Below, in pieces: positions 52,089 to 64,000 of a DNA stretch of 64,000 nucleotides (its first letter is position 1; each line of letters starts with the position of its first letter). The DNA comes from Tyto alba (Eukaryota > Chordata > Aves > Strigiformes > Tytonidae). The position numbers and the translations under genes are program-made. The notes beneath the pieces were generated by a model that ran no database searches, was not told the origin of the DNA, and saw only the letters and a list, made by a program, of their open reading frames with translations. The DNA lies in assembly GCF_018691265.1 (NCBI RefSeq), contig NW_024881272.1:22433323-22497322 (forward strand), read 5' to 3'.

Positions 52089-55000
52089 AAATCAGCAAAG
52101 TTCACCATGCTTGTGCAATTCATAAGGAAAAAAGGAATTTCGCAATTTTGTCTGACCTTTTCTGAATGTAAAAAGAGCAACTGTAACTTCTAACTTAAAT
52201 AATAATTAATACTTACAAGGTATGTTATCAGAATGGGATTATAAAAAATTGTTGTGCAGTCTTAACAAGAGGCTATCAAATAAATTCTATTGAAAGTTCT
52301 CTCTAACATAACTGGTTGTTAAGCTAAGGGTTTTAGTAGAGACATCTTTCCAAGAAACACTGACATGGTTTCTGTTACCAAGTCCCAAGTCAATCTATGA
52401 GAGAATATCTAGATATGTTGAACTTATTCTGTATTACACTCACCCTACTAAATTTAGTGATTTTTCTGAGGAGTGGTCTTATGACTGTAGTTCAAGGATA
52501 TAATGAACAGTTCTCAAACCCAAACTTATTTCAGAATTCACATGGCTCCTGACCCTTCTTCTGAAGTCTGAGATATGAGAGGACATAAATCGCATAAATG
52601 AAGAAAAGCCTCTGCTCACAGTACTGGAATTGAGCTCATTTGTGTCTTGCACCCCATGAACAGGGTCAGAGATGAAAGCTAAAGTACCCACAAAACCTTT
52701 AATGGCCATTATGGCAGAATGAGCTGACATACATAGCCTGAAGGACAGTAGAGATAATGTTCTTGTAAAAGAAACAGAAACTAGCTGCCTTGGGTTTATG
52801 TGAGTCTATATTATGTAGAATCTATAGAGTTAACTTTTTGCAGTAAAGTGAAGATACAAAGAGAATTATTAATTTTTTTTTTCAGTGTATTAAGGTCTGA
52901 TGAATTTAGTAAGCAACTTGACTAAAAACTGTATTGCCCAGGTTCTAGGTTCCCTTTTAGTAAGGACTCTGCATTTATACAGAAGTCTGTTCTTTTCAGT
53001 AGAGCAGACCAAAACAGCACAGAAGGCAGGACACAATAGGAAACTAGTGAAAAATATATTTTTAAATTACCTAATTGGCATCTTGCAGTGGTAGACAAGG
53101 GAGGTGACCTCAGCATTACAAAAACTATATTATTACCAAATCACAATGGATGATAGAATGCAGGAAAAGATAAGACCTGATATGCTAGACAGAGCAGAGA
53201 ATTTTGAAGTACTGGTATTGAAACGTGAATGTGAAGCTTCAATTTGACATTCTGGTTAAAAGACAGGAGGAGAAATCCAGGGGAGGACATAATGAAAAAT
53301 GTTAAGATTTGCCTAAAACCAACATAATTTCAGCAATTATATTTTTAATAAAATGGATCAAGGAGTAACATATGTATGGACAATCCAGGATATATAACCG
53401 ATCATAACAAGTTACAGTGAAAAGATGCCACGTTTTACAAACTAAGTCCTCTGTTTGCTATACTGTGATTGGCATGAATGACCATGTTGTTGGCATAAAA
53501 ATAGATTAACCATTGAGAATGGAGACAACAGTTCTCCCTTCACAGAAAATTACAATAATTGCGATTGCAGTGTTGTAGTCATATCTTCTGAGGTTTCTTT
53601 TCCCATTTTATTATTTAAATAGACTACTGAATTGCAGAACGTGATATGGTGACAATAAAGTGAACTGATAGTTACATTCACTGTCCATTAACAAAAAACC
53701 TGAAGTCTTGTATCAGATGGAAAGGTATAAAAGTTAACCCTAGGAGTGGGAAGGATGGTAACAGTGCAAGATAACACAAACATGCTTAATTATAACGAAG
53801 ACGAACTGCAGAGGATTCACAAGAGAGTCTTTGCCAAGAATTTTAGGTTATTTCTATGTGACACAAGGCTATACTGTGCAGAGATGTTTGTGCTAACACT
53901 AAATGATGTACCACAGTTACAAGGAAAAAAACAGCCACATTAGTGGCTACCTGATGTATAATTATCAGTGAATTTAAGACGCCAGGATATATTACTTCAG
54001 TGAAGTGCTGAGTTAACACAAGAGCAGTGTTTCCTAATTCTGAAGTATTTCATACAGTCCTTCAAAGCACTGTTTGTAATATTCTTTACTTGTATTAGAA
54101 AAAAAAAAAAATCCTCCAAAGAGCTTTCAGAAACTTTCAAAAGGATATTCTGCAAAGGGGTAGATATACTAGGGGAAGGCTATAATTCTCACTTTATTAC
54201 TGTGAAGTATAGTGTGGTGTGTTCCCTGAGTCACACAACAGATCAGTAGCCCTGCAGCTTTCTCAGTTCTCCACCAACACTGTAGCTGCATCTAACCCTG
54301 TCTTGTTGAACCTAAATGCTGAAATAAGTCTCCAGAAGGCTAGAGAAAAATGCCAGTACAGGTCCAGAAGATTAACTGCACCAGACTTACTGCTAACAGT
54401 CTGATCATCTCTTCTCCATTTTGACACTTAAATGGCTTCCAACATTACAATACCTGAGCATTTGTGAATGTGAGTCAATTTATCTCTATGATGCATTAAA
54501 AATAAGATAAAAGTAATCTTTTACGTCTCCCCTCTCTTTCATGCAGTATATCTACAGAAAAGGAAGAACAGGAGTAAATGATCGAATAACTACAGGATGA
54601 TACTAGATTGCATGACTAGAGGCCAGTCCACTCAAGTTCATTTCACCTATCTGAATCAGTTGAGTATGGCTGATATCAGAGCAAACGTTCAATTGCCATG
54701 TTCATATGGAAGTAGAAATATTTAACAGCTAATGATACAGACTTAAGATTCAGGAAATAAGGATGTTAAAAATTGGAATTGTAGGGCATAAGCCATTAGA
54801 TGTAGTAATGTTTTAACAGGACTGTGAGAGTGAGAGCTGAAAGACCATCCTGATTCTACTGATGTAGCAACTTGCATGAGTTGATATCCAAAATATTTCC
54901 ATCAAATGGCAGCAAAATGGTTTTGCTGTAAAATTGAGAAGTCACTGACTATAAACTTTTCACAGGAAGGATCCACCAGTGGTAATCAGAGCTGGAAATC

Positions 55001-58000
55001 ACTAATGGAACTTTTGGTAAGAAGGTGGTATTTTAACACTTACACTAAAACATGGTTGAAATGCAGCTTTGCTTCTTCTGCTGGATGTTCACAAAATCAG
55101 GTGTGGTTTAGGATAGGAAAATTTGCTTGGATGCCAGGTATTCCTGATTCAATACAAAAGGACTTCCCAGAGAAGATGTATTTTTTTCCAAGATGGTTTT
55201 TAATACAAGTTTCCTCTAAATAAGAAAAATTAATCCTCTTTAAGCCTCACTTTAACTACAAAAAGGAAATTAGAAGTTAATATTCATCCAAAGGACACAT
55301 CTTAATTACCTTAAGATGAACTGTTTAAATTAACTTGAATATGTAGGGCATGTTATTTTAAATATCTCTTACAGTTCATTTCTCTGCATGATAACTTAGC
55401 TTAATTACTTATCTCAGCTTTAGCTTCAGATCTGTAAAAAAACCTCAGTTAATTTTAAACATGTATCAGCTTTCATAGTGCCAGAAATTGATAAAATAAA
55501 AATAGTATGGCTGTCAGAAACAGCATTCACTCTCTCTTTCTGCAGTTCCTAAATCAGCTTGGCCCATGTACTCATCAACGGCTAATTCTATAGCCAGACT
55601 TGTCAAAGCTTTTTTCTTTTTTCAAAGTCTACTTCCTCATTCAAGCTACTGGGTGCACAGTGGGCAGGGTGGATTTGAAAAAGCTGGTATTTATTTAAAT
55701 CATCACACATCCATAGTTAGAAAATACAGTGCTATTGACCTCAGCAAAGAATTTCCACCCTCAAGGTTTCTCTGCATGCTTGCATGTACACAGATGGAAA
55801 GTTTCCAAGCTTGGTCATTCTCTGGCAGACATCAGTATTTCTGATATACTTAACTTGTTGACATAAATCATGTAATCAGAGGCTGAAAATATTTTGAAGC
55901 TTGGAAAGTGTATATGGTGCACATACTTCCACATATGCACAAATTACTCATCTATCTTTCCCATTTAAAATGTGCATATATTTATAAACAGTTTGTTTAG
56001 ACACATTACTACATAAATTTAATTTATATATCTTCTTTTGTAAGTTCTTCAAAATATTTCACAAAGCAGTAACACGAAGTGTTGAGTCACTTTGTTGTTG
56101 AGACACAGTATAAAACCTAGCAGTAATGACAGCATGCATAAACTTTCTCTAGTTCAGCAGTTCCGCAGGAAACAGTTCCAGGTTCTTTCTCATATCCCAG
56201 TTTTTCTGCCAAAGATCTATCAAACATAGGAGAGACACAGAGACTCTTAATTTGCAATGGCAGCTAGCTCACTTTCTATGTCTGCAGAGATCTGGTTACC
56301 TGTTCTAGGCTTCAATTTACCTTTCATTGCTGTGAATCACCAAAAACTGAAAAGTAATAGTAATTACTTCCCATCCCATGTCTCATTTTCCCTGTATAGA
56401 ATTTTTTTTTCATTACTATATAAGCCTATACATTCATGGAGCCAGATAAAGATTTAGGAACCATGCAACAAACCAGAGGAAGACTCCTGAATCTCAAACA
56501 GAACCTCTGGTCTCAAGTTTCCCACAAATACCTGCCTACATTCCTTGTTTGATTTCACAAGTTCCTAAAACATTGAAGTTTTTCTCCAGATGATGTTCAA
56601 AGCTATCTGGGTTCTTCTTTGCACTCCCACTTGGTCAAGACCAAGAAACAAATACCTCTAAGAGCCAGTGTAGTAGCCATGTTAAAAGTACATCTTACAT
56701 GTTCCTACAAGACTGTGCTCATGACTGCTGTATTTTTAAAACAACTGAGAAGCATTTGAAAATATATTGGTGGCACTGGACCAATCAATGGGAAATCTCA
56801 GTTCAGTACCATCTACAAAGCAAAGCAAGTTCAAACCCACATCTATGACATGGGGAGAAAGGCTATGCTCAGATACAGACGAGGCTAGGTTCGAGTGAAA
56901 CCATTCCTGCCAAGTCTGTATCATTTTGCAGCCAAAAATGCAAGATCCAACGCATCAGATGACATGTAAATGAGATCCTGAGCCTGCAGCAGAGAAGTGA
57001 GAGCACGCAGGGGAGGTGGTGGCTAACAGTCTCTATTCCTAGCATTACTTCAGGGAAGGGGGTGGGGGGATATTTTTTATTTTCTTTTTAAGGATTGTTT
57101 AATGCAAAACTGCATGGATGACAGCAAGTATCACCACCATAAAATCAAGAGCAGCTAGTCATTCTGTGTTCTGCCAAACCAAATGCATGTTCATCCACTG
57201 GGGAGAAGGTTCTTGGAGCTGGATTCTGGTTTGGGAGAGGTGCCTGGCAGTGGCTGCTATCGGGACATGGAAGCGGGCTGGAGGTTCAGATCATGCCTTT
57301 GCATAAGTTTGCTATGATAGCACAGAAACTTTAGAAATGGATTATAACTGATATTTTTGTCAGCGTATTGTTAAGTCACAGCCTGTAGCCAAAGTTCATT
57401 TCAGTGTGCAATGCTATAGCAAAACCCCTTTTTTAACCAAATCAAGAGAAAAATTTATGTAACACAGTTCCGTGGGGAATTTTTCTGTGACAGTTGACAG
57501 CCATTAGGCTTGTGTGATGCTAATGAGGGGAGACAGCTATATAAGCTATTTCCCTCACCAACAACTATTTAACTTCTAAATTTGTGCTCAAAATCCATTT
57601 CCAGCTTCATCTGCCTTTTCTGGGTTTTCTTTACTTCTCTGACTAATCTGAATGTCATTTTAATATTTTGCATAGGCATGGTAAATTCCCTAGAAGGACA
57701 AGTGAGACAATGCAGACATCAGTGAAATCAACATTTTATGCCACAGGATGCTGTCCTGTTCTGACAGTTTAAATAAGGTCCAGAACCTTCTTTTAATGTT
57801 TAGCATTTGTGTCTCACTAAAGGCAGTCTTTTATTTTTGTTAGAATACACACAGACTTATTAACATAACAAGGTTAATGCCATAGAATTATTATAAATAA
57901 GGCAGACTGCGCCTAATCCTGCCTCTATTAAGAGAAATTTCTATTGCTACGATGATGAGCTCTGTAAATTTTTGTAACCTAATGATCTCCTCTCCAATGA

Positions 58001-58503
58001 CTCTATCAATATCTATACCAGATTGGAGTCCAGATAAAGTGGAGATTTAGAAACCCTTTTCAAAATAACCAATAGCTGGGTGATGGGTATAGCTGGGGTG
58101 GGAACAGCAGAGATTAGAGACCTGAAGTTTAATTGTCTTTTCCTTTCTACTTAACTTCTACTCTATCCTACCATCTCCCCACAATTAGTTTTGGTTTGGT
58201 ACAAATAACTGAAATACAGATTATCTGGAGATACAAATCCTGCATATTATCTTGTGCTCCTCACCTCTGATAATTTTTATCTCTGATAAAAACATAACAG
58301 CAATAACCATAACATAGTCAAAGTTTTTACTTTACTGAATATGACTGATTGCTACCAAGGGCTTCATTTAATAAAAATGAGTAGCCATAATTTTTTTCTT
58401 GCATATTCCTCAGTGAATTAGCAGTAAAAAAAGTACCACTCTGGTATTTTTTACTATGTGGGCACTATCTACTATCCTCTAAATTCTCATTCCTTTCTCT
58501 CCA

Positions 58504-58532
58504 GAATATCAGTCTGATATTCCAGAATATCA
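58504..58532. repeat. Alternating inverted repeat of an 8-base unit
   Basis: The unit GAATATCA occurs at 504-511 and 525-532 of this kilobase, with its exact reverse complement TGATATTC between them at 515-522. The first two copies form a palindrome with a three-base spacer, the last two one with a two-base spacer. The centre contains TTCCAGAA, which resembles a heat-shock-factor core pair. Confidence 0.7.
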
Positions 58533-58615
58533 TCTGTTAATTTAAAGCATATTACTTACATAGAGGCTAGGGGTTTTTCGTTTCGTTGCCTTACCTTTTC
58601 ATTATTATTTAATAC

Positions 58616-58636
58616 AAAAAAAAAAAAAAAAAAAAA
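58616..58636. repeat. Poly-A, 21 bases
   Basis: Uninterrupted A run, the longest A homopolymer in the window. Confidence 0.9.
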
Positions 58637-60141
58637 GAGGAAAACCCTTATAAATCAGTGTTAGAAAGTGAAATGATACCATACTATATTTCTTGAGTAC
58701 TGTAGTCATAACAAAGTACCTAACAACGATTCTCATAGGTGAATTATATGAACAACATAAGTAATTTTAGTTGAACAACAAGCACTGTCTAGAAGTTTGC
58801 ATGCACAGACCCTTTTACTTTGAAATTCTCTACTCATGACCACATCTCAATAGTAGCCTTGGCTTATTGGGCACGACTGTGTACACATACCAAATGTCAT
58901 GTCAGCACCTGAGGCTAAATATAATAATATTCTAATATGTTCACCTAAATAATTACTACATGCCAGGAAGGATATGGGAATGGACTAAACTGCGTTCAGA
59001 ACTGAAATCCTCTGCTAAACGTTAGTGTACTTGCAAATCATCTACGTACCTACATTTTCTCCCTTTTATAATTTAATCTAACATCTTCTCCCCTCTTGGT
59101 CATTTGTGCCTTAGTTACTGTCTAGATAAACAATATATAATGTTCTAAGATTTTTAAGTTACCGATACAATAAATGCCAGCATATACATCTATTTATATA
59201 CTCCACGTCCAATAATGTGATATCTGTTACTGTCATTTTGATACCTGCTAAAATCAAATTTGACTTGTCAGGTTTTGATTTGTAAGACCTACTCACAGAT
59301 TGCTAAAAAGATTTTTAAACACAGACTGCATATTTCATGAAAATATCAGATATTTCATTTTATTTCTTAATTATAATGAAATTTACAGATCTGTTCAATT
59401 TGAACAACAATCTAAAACCTTGGATATTCCAACTTCTTTATTCCAAAGAAGTTTTTCAGAAAGGATAGAAATACAACTTCCTGTTTCTTAGAAGTACTGT
59501 AGGTGGGGCCCTCGCTTCTTTCCTTGAAAACAGAAACCAGGATCAGACTGAGAGCAGGGATACCATGCACAGACTGAAAACATAAGGCATACAGAGCAGC
59601 AAACAAGTACAAGCTACGTACTGTATCAAATTATCAAAGATCAAGAGAAAAAAAAAGATGAAGGGAAAGAATTACACCTAAGCAGCCTAACCAATAAGAT
59701 TTGAAATGAAGAATATGGTTTTTACTTCTGTTAACTTAATCAAAATATATTAAAATCAGTAATGAATAACTTAAAGCAGGAAAATTGATATTCTTTGGGA
59801 ATTTAGTTTTTTCTTGTTCAAACAGTGTCTAACAGTAGACTATAAGTATATCAAATGTTGGCTCATTTATCATATTTAGTTATATTTCAGTGACTCCTTT
59901 TCTCTTTTGGTCTGTTTACTGATGAAGAACATCATATTTAAGTAGATGATTAAAATTTGAGTTGTGGTTTTAAAATTATAACTCTACATAAGACAAATGG
60001 TTTTGTTTCTTTTCCCTGAGTTAGAATCATGATGCTGAGCAGAAGAAATGTCTGAGATTTAGAGCTCTGAATAGCAGTGACAAGGTGCAGGTGGGGATTT
60101 AAGAAAAATGTAAATCTTTTTTTTTTCCTTCTGGTCAACAA

Positions 60142-60157
60142 TGACCTTGCCTGACCT
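60142..60157 (-). promoter_or_regulatory. DR4 direct repeat of nuclear-receptor half-sites
   Basis: On the minus strand the sequence is AGGTCA GGCA AGGTCA: two perfect half-sites with a four-base spacer. DR4 elements are the classical binding sites for thyroid hormone receptor, and also for LXR and CAR/PXR-type receptors, with RXR. It lies in the 25 kb AK5 intron. Only the sequence match is seen; function is an inference, and a match this short can occur by chance. Confidence 0.4.
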
Positions 60158-62518
60158 TGCCTCACGGATTCACTCCTCTAGGAATTAGCCTAGTATAATT
60201 CTGTTTTATGCTGTTCTTGTTCTTACACTGCTCTCATCCACATAATATTTCAGTGCATTCCAAGTTCAACATTATAATCAGCAAGTTGAATTCACTTTTG
60301 TTTCTTGCTTCCTTCTGTGGGGAAGTAGCATGCACAAATGCATCAAGCGTATGTAGAAGTGATAATGTTACATGTATAATATATAGAACTAGTAGAGGCA
60401 AGCTGAAGATCCAAGGCTTCCATCGGAATAACCGCTTTCTAAGAAAACCCTTGTCTTTTCCACTGATGGAAGGCTATGAAAAATTGTATGATTTTTTTTT
60501 TCCCCAGAACCAGAAGGAAGATCAAGTTCATCAGTGAAGAAGACAATGTGATCAAAGCCATGTGGAGTAAGAAAACATCTGTTACCTCCATTGCTGTTTG
60601 CTTAAAGGAATAGGACAGGAAATCAGCACAAACAGATTTCGCATTGGGCAAGTGAATTTCCAACAAAGTGAACACAGGAAAAGAAACTACATTCTCAGAA
60701 GAATCTCAGAACTATAGCTAATGTTGATCTATAAATTGAGCACTAAGAAAAGACACAAATGGTGATAAAATAACCATTTTTAAAAACCACTATTTTAAAA
60801 TTTACAACTTGCTGTAGTAGTATGTAGTTTTCCATGTGGACTTAGCATGTCTCCTCTGTTTCAAGGTCATGTAGTTTTAAAAAATGCCCTTTTGTAGAAA
60901 TTTTCAGTGGCTTACTTGCTCTGGATTATGCATGCTTAATCTCTTTTTATTACTCCTTTCCCAGCTACTCCTTTTTCTCATTTATACCCCACCAATTTAG
61001 TTGCCTTAGGCAACTGCAAAAATTTATTTCCATATGCAATGAAATGCTATGGAAATGAGGTCTGCCATATATATTCTTTATCATCTACAGAAATGGATCC
61101 TTTTATCAACTGACCATGAAATTCATGCATCTAACTCCCAGGGCTTGGCTTTACTAATGCATCCTGTTTTTGCAACAAGGGAAATGCAACCACACCATAG
61201 CAGCTCTGGCAGGTGAACAACAGAGTCTCCCTTCCAAAGTAATTTTCTTCGTTTCTACACCAATGTAAATCTATAGTTAGTTCTAGACCTCTACATCTCA
61301 TCCTCAGTAACAAAGAACAACTTCCAAGAACTCCAGTCCTCATCCTTCCAAACAGAGTTAATCAAAATCCTCAAACAGAACAGAACAGATACTCTCTGGA
61401 GAAAATAATGCAATAATTTTTCTGGGATTTCAATTTTGAAATTCAGAAGGATGTTGAAGTGCTTTATTAAGCACATCATTAGATGACTTGGCAATTAAGG
61501 ATGCTTCGGCCCATCATGAATCTGACCAGCACATACAATTAGTCATATTTGTCATGAGGAGAACATACCAATGTAAATTACCTAAGTTATTTAGGCTATC
61601 AAAAGAAGCAAAATAGGCCACCTGTGCTCCCATGGTACCATATGTGGGAACAAGTTCTGTGTGCTGTTACAACCAGGCACAGTCCGCAATTTAGAACAGT
61701 CAGTAATTGAACCATTGTCAACTGTTCATTGAATTCATCATCATTAAGCCCTTAAATACTTCAGCAGTACTTGCTAGCTCTACTCCCATGAAGTACTCCT
61801 GACTTTATTTATGAATGCAGATTTTCATATATTCTGTGTTTACAGATAATTTCTCTTGCCCCAAATATTGCAGGAATTGGTATTCTTACTGGTATCCAAG
61901 TGGTCTATTTACATTGCAATTTTCTTGTCAACAATTTTTTTATCTGAAACATTAAAGTATGTAGGAGAACACATAATAAGGCATATTTAAACCATAAGAT
62001 AATCTAAGGACTTTTAATTTACTGGAGTCAGTCAGCAGCCAGATATATTTATTCCTTGAAGAACCTGTATTGATTTAATCCAACTCAAAACATGCTTTCT
62101 GTTAGAATGTATTTTTTTTCTGCTTTCCTCCCCTCTCAAGACAGCCATCCAAAAAGTAAATGACTATTTGCAAGGGACGAGGCTGCTGGCACTGGAATCG
62201 CAATGTCCCAAAGCAAGCTCTTCTTTCATGCAAGTAATTTCTGAGCAAAGGGTTTGCAACTAGTTGGTGAAGCAATTTATGCTTGGAGCAAAGAACTGAC
62301 ATAATGCTTACCATGTCATCTACATGCACATGAAATTTGCTCTATGTTACTGCATTTTGCAGAAAATACTCTCTCAGCAAACTAAAGTTTGCTTTCAGTA
62401 ACCCTGGTGTATATCTAAAACATAATTTGACTCATCTAGCCTATCTTAAAGCAACTAAGAGGCCAAGTATAACCACAACAACAATTCAGGTTTCAGAGGT
62501 ATATACTAAAGGACTTAC

Positions 62519-62710
62519 TGTGATGATTAGCCCTTTTTCCTGGAAATATTTAACCAGTGGGACAGCATTCTGCTTGAAATTCATTAGTCTTCTTTGAGTG
62601 GCTTTCAGGTTATCATCAGGTCTCCCTTGCTGTTCAGCACGCTTCAGTAACCTTTCTTTCAGCCTTTGACTGGAACAAGCCAGAAACACCACCAAATCTG
62701 GAGTACAGAT
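62519..62710 (-). CDS. AK5: AK5 coding exon: end of kinase domain 1 (lid and C-terminal helix)
   Basis: This exon of 192 bases encodes exactly 64 codons, starting ICTPDLVVFL and ending KGLIIT. It holds the domain 1 segment after the AMP-binding region: the strand DLVVFL, then LKERLLKR with the arginines equivalent to AK1 Arg128 and Arg132, the short lid GRPDDN with the Arg138 equivalent, and RRLMNF with the Arg149 equivalent. All the lid arginines expected of an active domain are present. The acceptor reads TTTTCTCTTTCCACAG and the donor GTAAGT, both on the minus strand; exon phase is 0 at both ends. The preceding exon, which should carry the IDGFPRD-type motif, was not found between here and the upper end of the window. 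Confidence 0.96.
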
Positions 62711-64000
62711 CTGTGGAAAGAGAAAATCAAGAAGTCTGTGATTAAGTTGACTATCCAGCACTACAAGACTCATCAATTCCATTATTAAGTGAGGCTTAGA
62801 TATGCTACATTTTCATAAGTTGGAACTTGATGAAGTCGTTCATTTTCTGTTGTTTTTTTTTTAAGGGAAATTTGTAGGCTTAAGAAGGGGCTTATTTGTC
62901 TTATGTGAAGGTTAGTCAATTTGTTTCACCTGAAATGTTAAGGAAAAAGTTTAATGAAAAATTTTTAACCTTATTCCAGAAACCTTCTCTAGACTATGTT
63001 CATCATTTGCATTACCAGAAGGTACCCCTAGCTAAAATTAAAATATTTTAAAAGAGCAAAATATGTCTCATGTTCTGTAGGAAAATAGTTGTATGGTTTC
63101 CACCTAAAACCCCTTTAAGTAAGGTGGTATTTAAAATGTAGCAGTCACTATGAAGCTAACTGATGCCTAGGACCAGGTGAAAGCAGATCTGTTCCAAGAT
63201 CCACAGTTTCTTATAACACTTTTTCTGCTTCTCTAAATCTCACTCAAACTTCAGTGCACTTTTCAAGAGATAGGGTGTGGCAGCTAAAAGGATTTTAATT
63301 TCTCCTATCCTTTTTCGTCTGTGTGAGCACTGTTTTATGTCACACCCATCTGTGCACTGAAGTTCAGGAAGTACAACCTTATGGCAATGAAAAAAACATT
63401 CTCTGCACGTTTAGCTCTTTCCGAGTTAAATTCAAGTTGTCCTTATGGCTTTCAGTGTTCTTCATAACTTTGGTTACTCATGCTATCAAAAGTTATAGAA
63501 GAGCATCTGAGTTATCTGGTGCTTAAGGCAGGGAAAGCAATGATAGCCCCACTTAGAAATGCTGCTACATGTTCACAGGCAATCTTTGGAGGTCACCACT
63601 ATTTAGTACATGTGATGGTAAAAACAGAAGCCAGAATCATAGAATAATTTAGGCTAGAAAAGACCTTGAAGATCATCAATTCAAAAAAACAAACCTAACA
63701 CTACTGCTTCCACCAATAAACCGTGTCCCTAAGTTTGACAACTACACGTCTTTTAATTACCTCCAGGGATGGTGACTCAACCACCTCCCTGGGCAACCTG
63801 TTCCAATGCTTGATAACACTTTCTGTGAAGAAATTTATCCTAATTTCCAATCTATACCTCCTCTGGTGCAACTTGACGCTGTTTCTTCTCATCCCAAAGT
63901 CACTCAGACAGCTGATTTCACAGGATTTTAAAAATGGGGCTACAAGTGTCTATTAACCATATTTATAAGATCTGATTTCATTCTTTCCTCTACCTGGTTG
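62711..64000 (-). other. AK5: AK5 intron, partial (upstream of first visible exon)
   Basis: Noncoding. No further AK5 exon was recognised here. It contains one CR1 LINE 3' fragment near its upper end, listed separately. The rest is unremarkable AT-rich sequence. Confidence 0.85.
63635..63897 (-). mobile_element. CR1 LINE, truncated 3' end
   Basis: The plus strand begins AATCATAGAATAATTTAGGC, the reverse complement of the CR1 3' terminus with its ATTCTATG-type tail. On the minus strand a continuous frame reads through VIKHWNRLPREVVESPSLEV, the hallmark C-terminus of the CR1 reverse-transcriptase ORF2 protein. Homology appears to stop near 63897, so the copy is strongly 5' truncated, as is usual for CR1. 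The frame of about 63 codons is open but is only a terminal remnant. Confidence 0.93.

Larger units (their letters stand above)
37466..62518 (-). other. AK5: AK5 intron of 25,053 bases
   Basis: This is the largest intron in the window and lies between the end of kinase domain 1 and the linker. No exon, RNA gene or open frame with a recognisable product was found on either strand. It contains a CR1-clade composite relic (48800-49105), A and T homopolymers, small tandem repeats, a DR4 direct repeat (60142-60157) and a small palindrome cluster (58504-58532), all listed separately. Confidence 0.9.
2967..62710 (-). other. AK5: AK5 gene body, internal portion (8 coding exons)
   Basis: Adenylate kinase isoenzyme 5 carries two kinase domains in tandem and transfers phosphate from a nucleoside triphosphate to AMP or related monophosphates. 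In mammals it is known mainly as a cytosolic, brain-enriched enzyme. The eight exons listed separately join without a stop into 306 codons, matching by recollection roughly residues 235 to 540 of a protein of about 562 residues, with no length change noticed. Identification rests on domain 1 lid motifs (LKERLLKR, GRPDDN, RRLMNF), the second P-loop GGPGSGKG, the GYPRE motif and the tail VIAYYERKTQL. The order, N-terminus to C-terminus from high to low coordinates, fixes the strand. The start exons and the last coding exon (about 22 residues in the mammalian protein) are not visible. No promoter or polyadenylation site can be assigned. Confidence 0.95.

Noticed and set aside
60208..60537. Plus-strand open frame of 109 codons
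   Set aside because: No family resemblance, no splice context, and a low-complexity end; consistent with chance in intronic DNA.
1..64000. CRISPR arrays, rRNA, tRNA, operons or a novel gene system
   Set aside because: No regularly spaced repeats, cloverleaf-like sequences or gene clusters were seen. The window is ordinary vertebrate intronic DNA around AK5.

Overview
The window is vertebrate nuclear DNA, AT-rich and gene-poor. It is most likely from a bird, or otherwise a close reptile relative: the recognisable dispersed repeats are all CR1-clade LINE relics, they are sparse, and no SINEs or LINE-1 copies were recognised. This is an inference from repeat content, and the species cannot be named.

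One protein-coding gene explains the coding signal: AK5, the two-domain (adenylate kinase-like) nucleoside monophosphate kinase, on the minus strand. Transcription runs from high to low coordinates. Eight consecutive coding exons are present: 62519-62710, 37375-37465, 30776-30852, 19038-19080, 17898-17942, 8262-8425, 7117-7233 and 2967-3155. All have GT donors and AG acceptors on the minus strand and join in one open frame of 918 bases (306 codons). They encode the last part of kinase domain 1, the acidic inter-domain linker, and nearly all of kinase domain 2 including its P-loop. The upstream exons (N-terminus and first P-loop) and the short last coding exon are not seen and presumably lie outside the window.

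The rest is intron, the largest about 25 kb (37466-62518). The introns hold degenerate CR1 fragments (about 403-480, 13831-13900, 16421-16998, 29866-30205, 48800-49105, 63635-63897), homopolymer and simple-repeat tracts, and one GC-rich block of unknown nature (about 8950-9870).

The most interesting observation is in the protein. Kinase domain 2 keeps the P-loop and part of the catalytic arginine set, but the positions equivalent to AK1 Arg44, Arg138 and Arg149 are Gln, Tyr and Gly. The domain 1 segment keeps its lid arginines. This suggests that in this species the C-terminal domain may have weak, altered or lost kinase activity. A perfect DR4 nuclear-receptor-type direct repeat lies in the 25 kb intron. 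No RNA gene, CRISPR array, second protein-coding gene or unknown multigene system was found.
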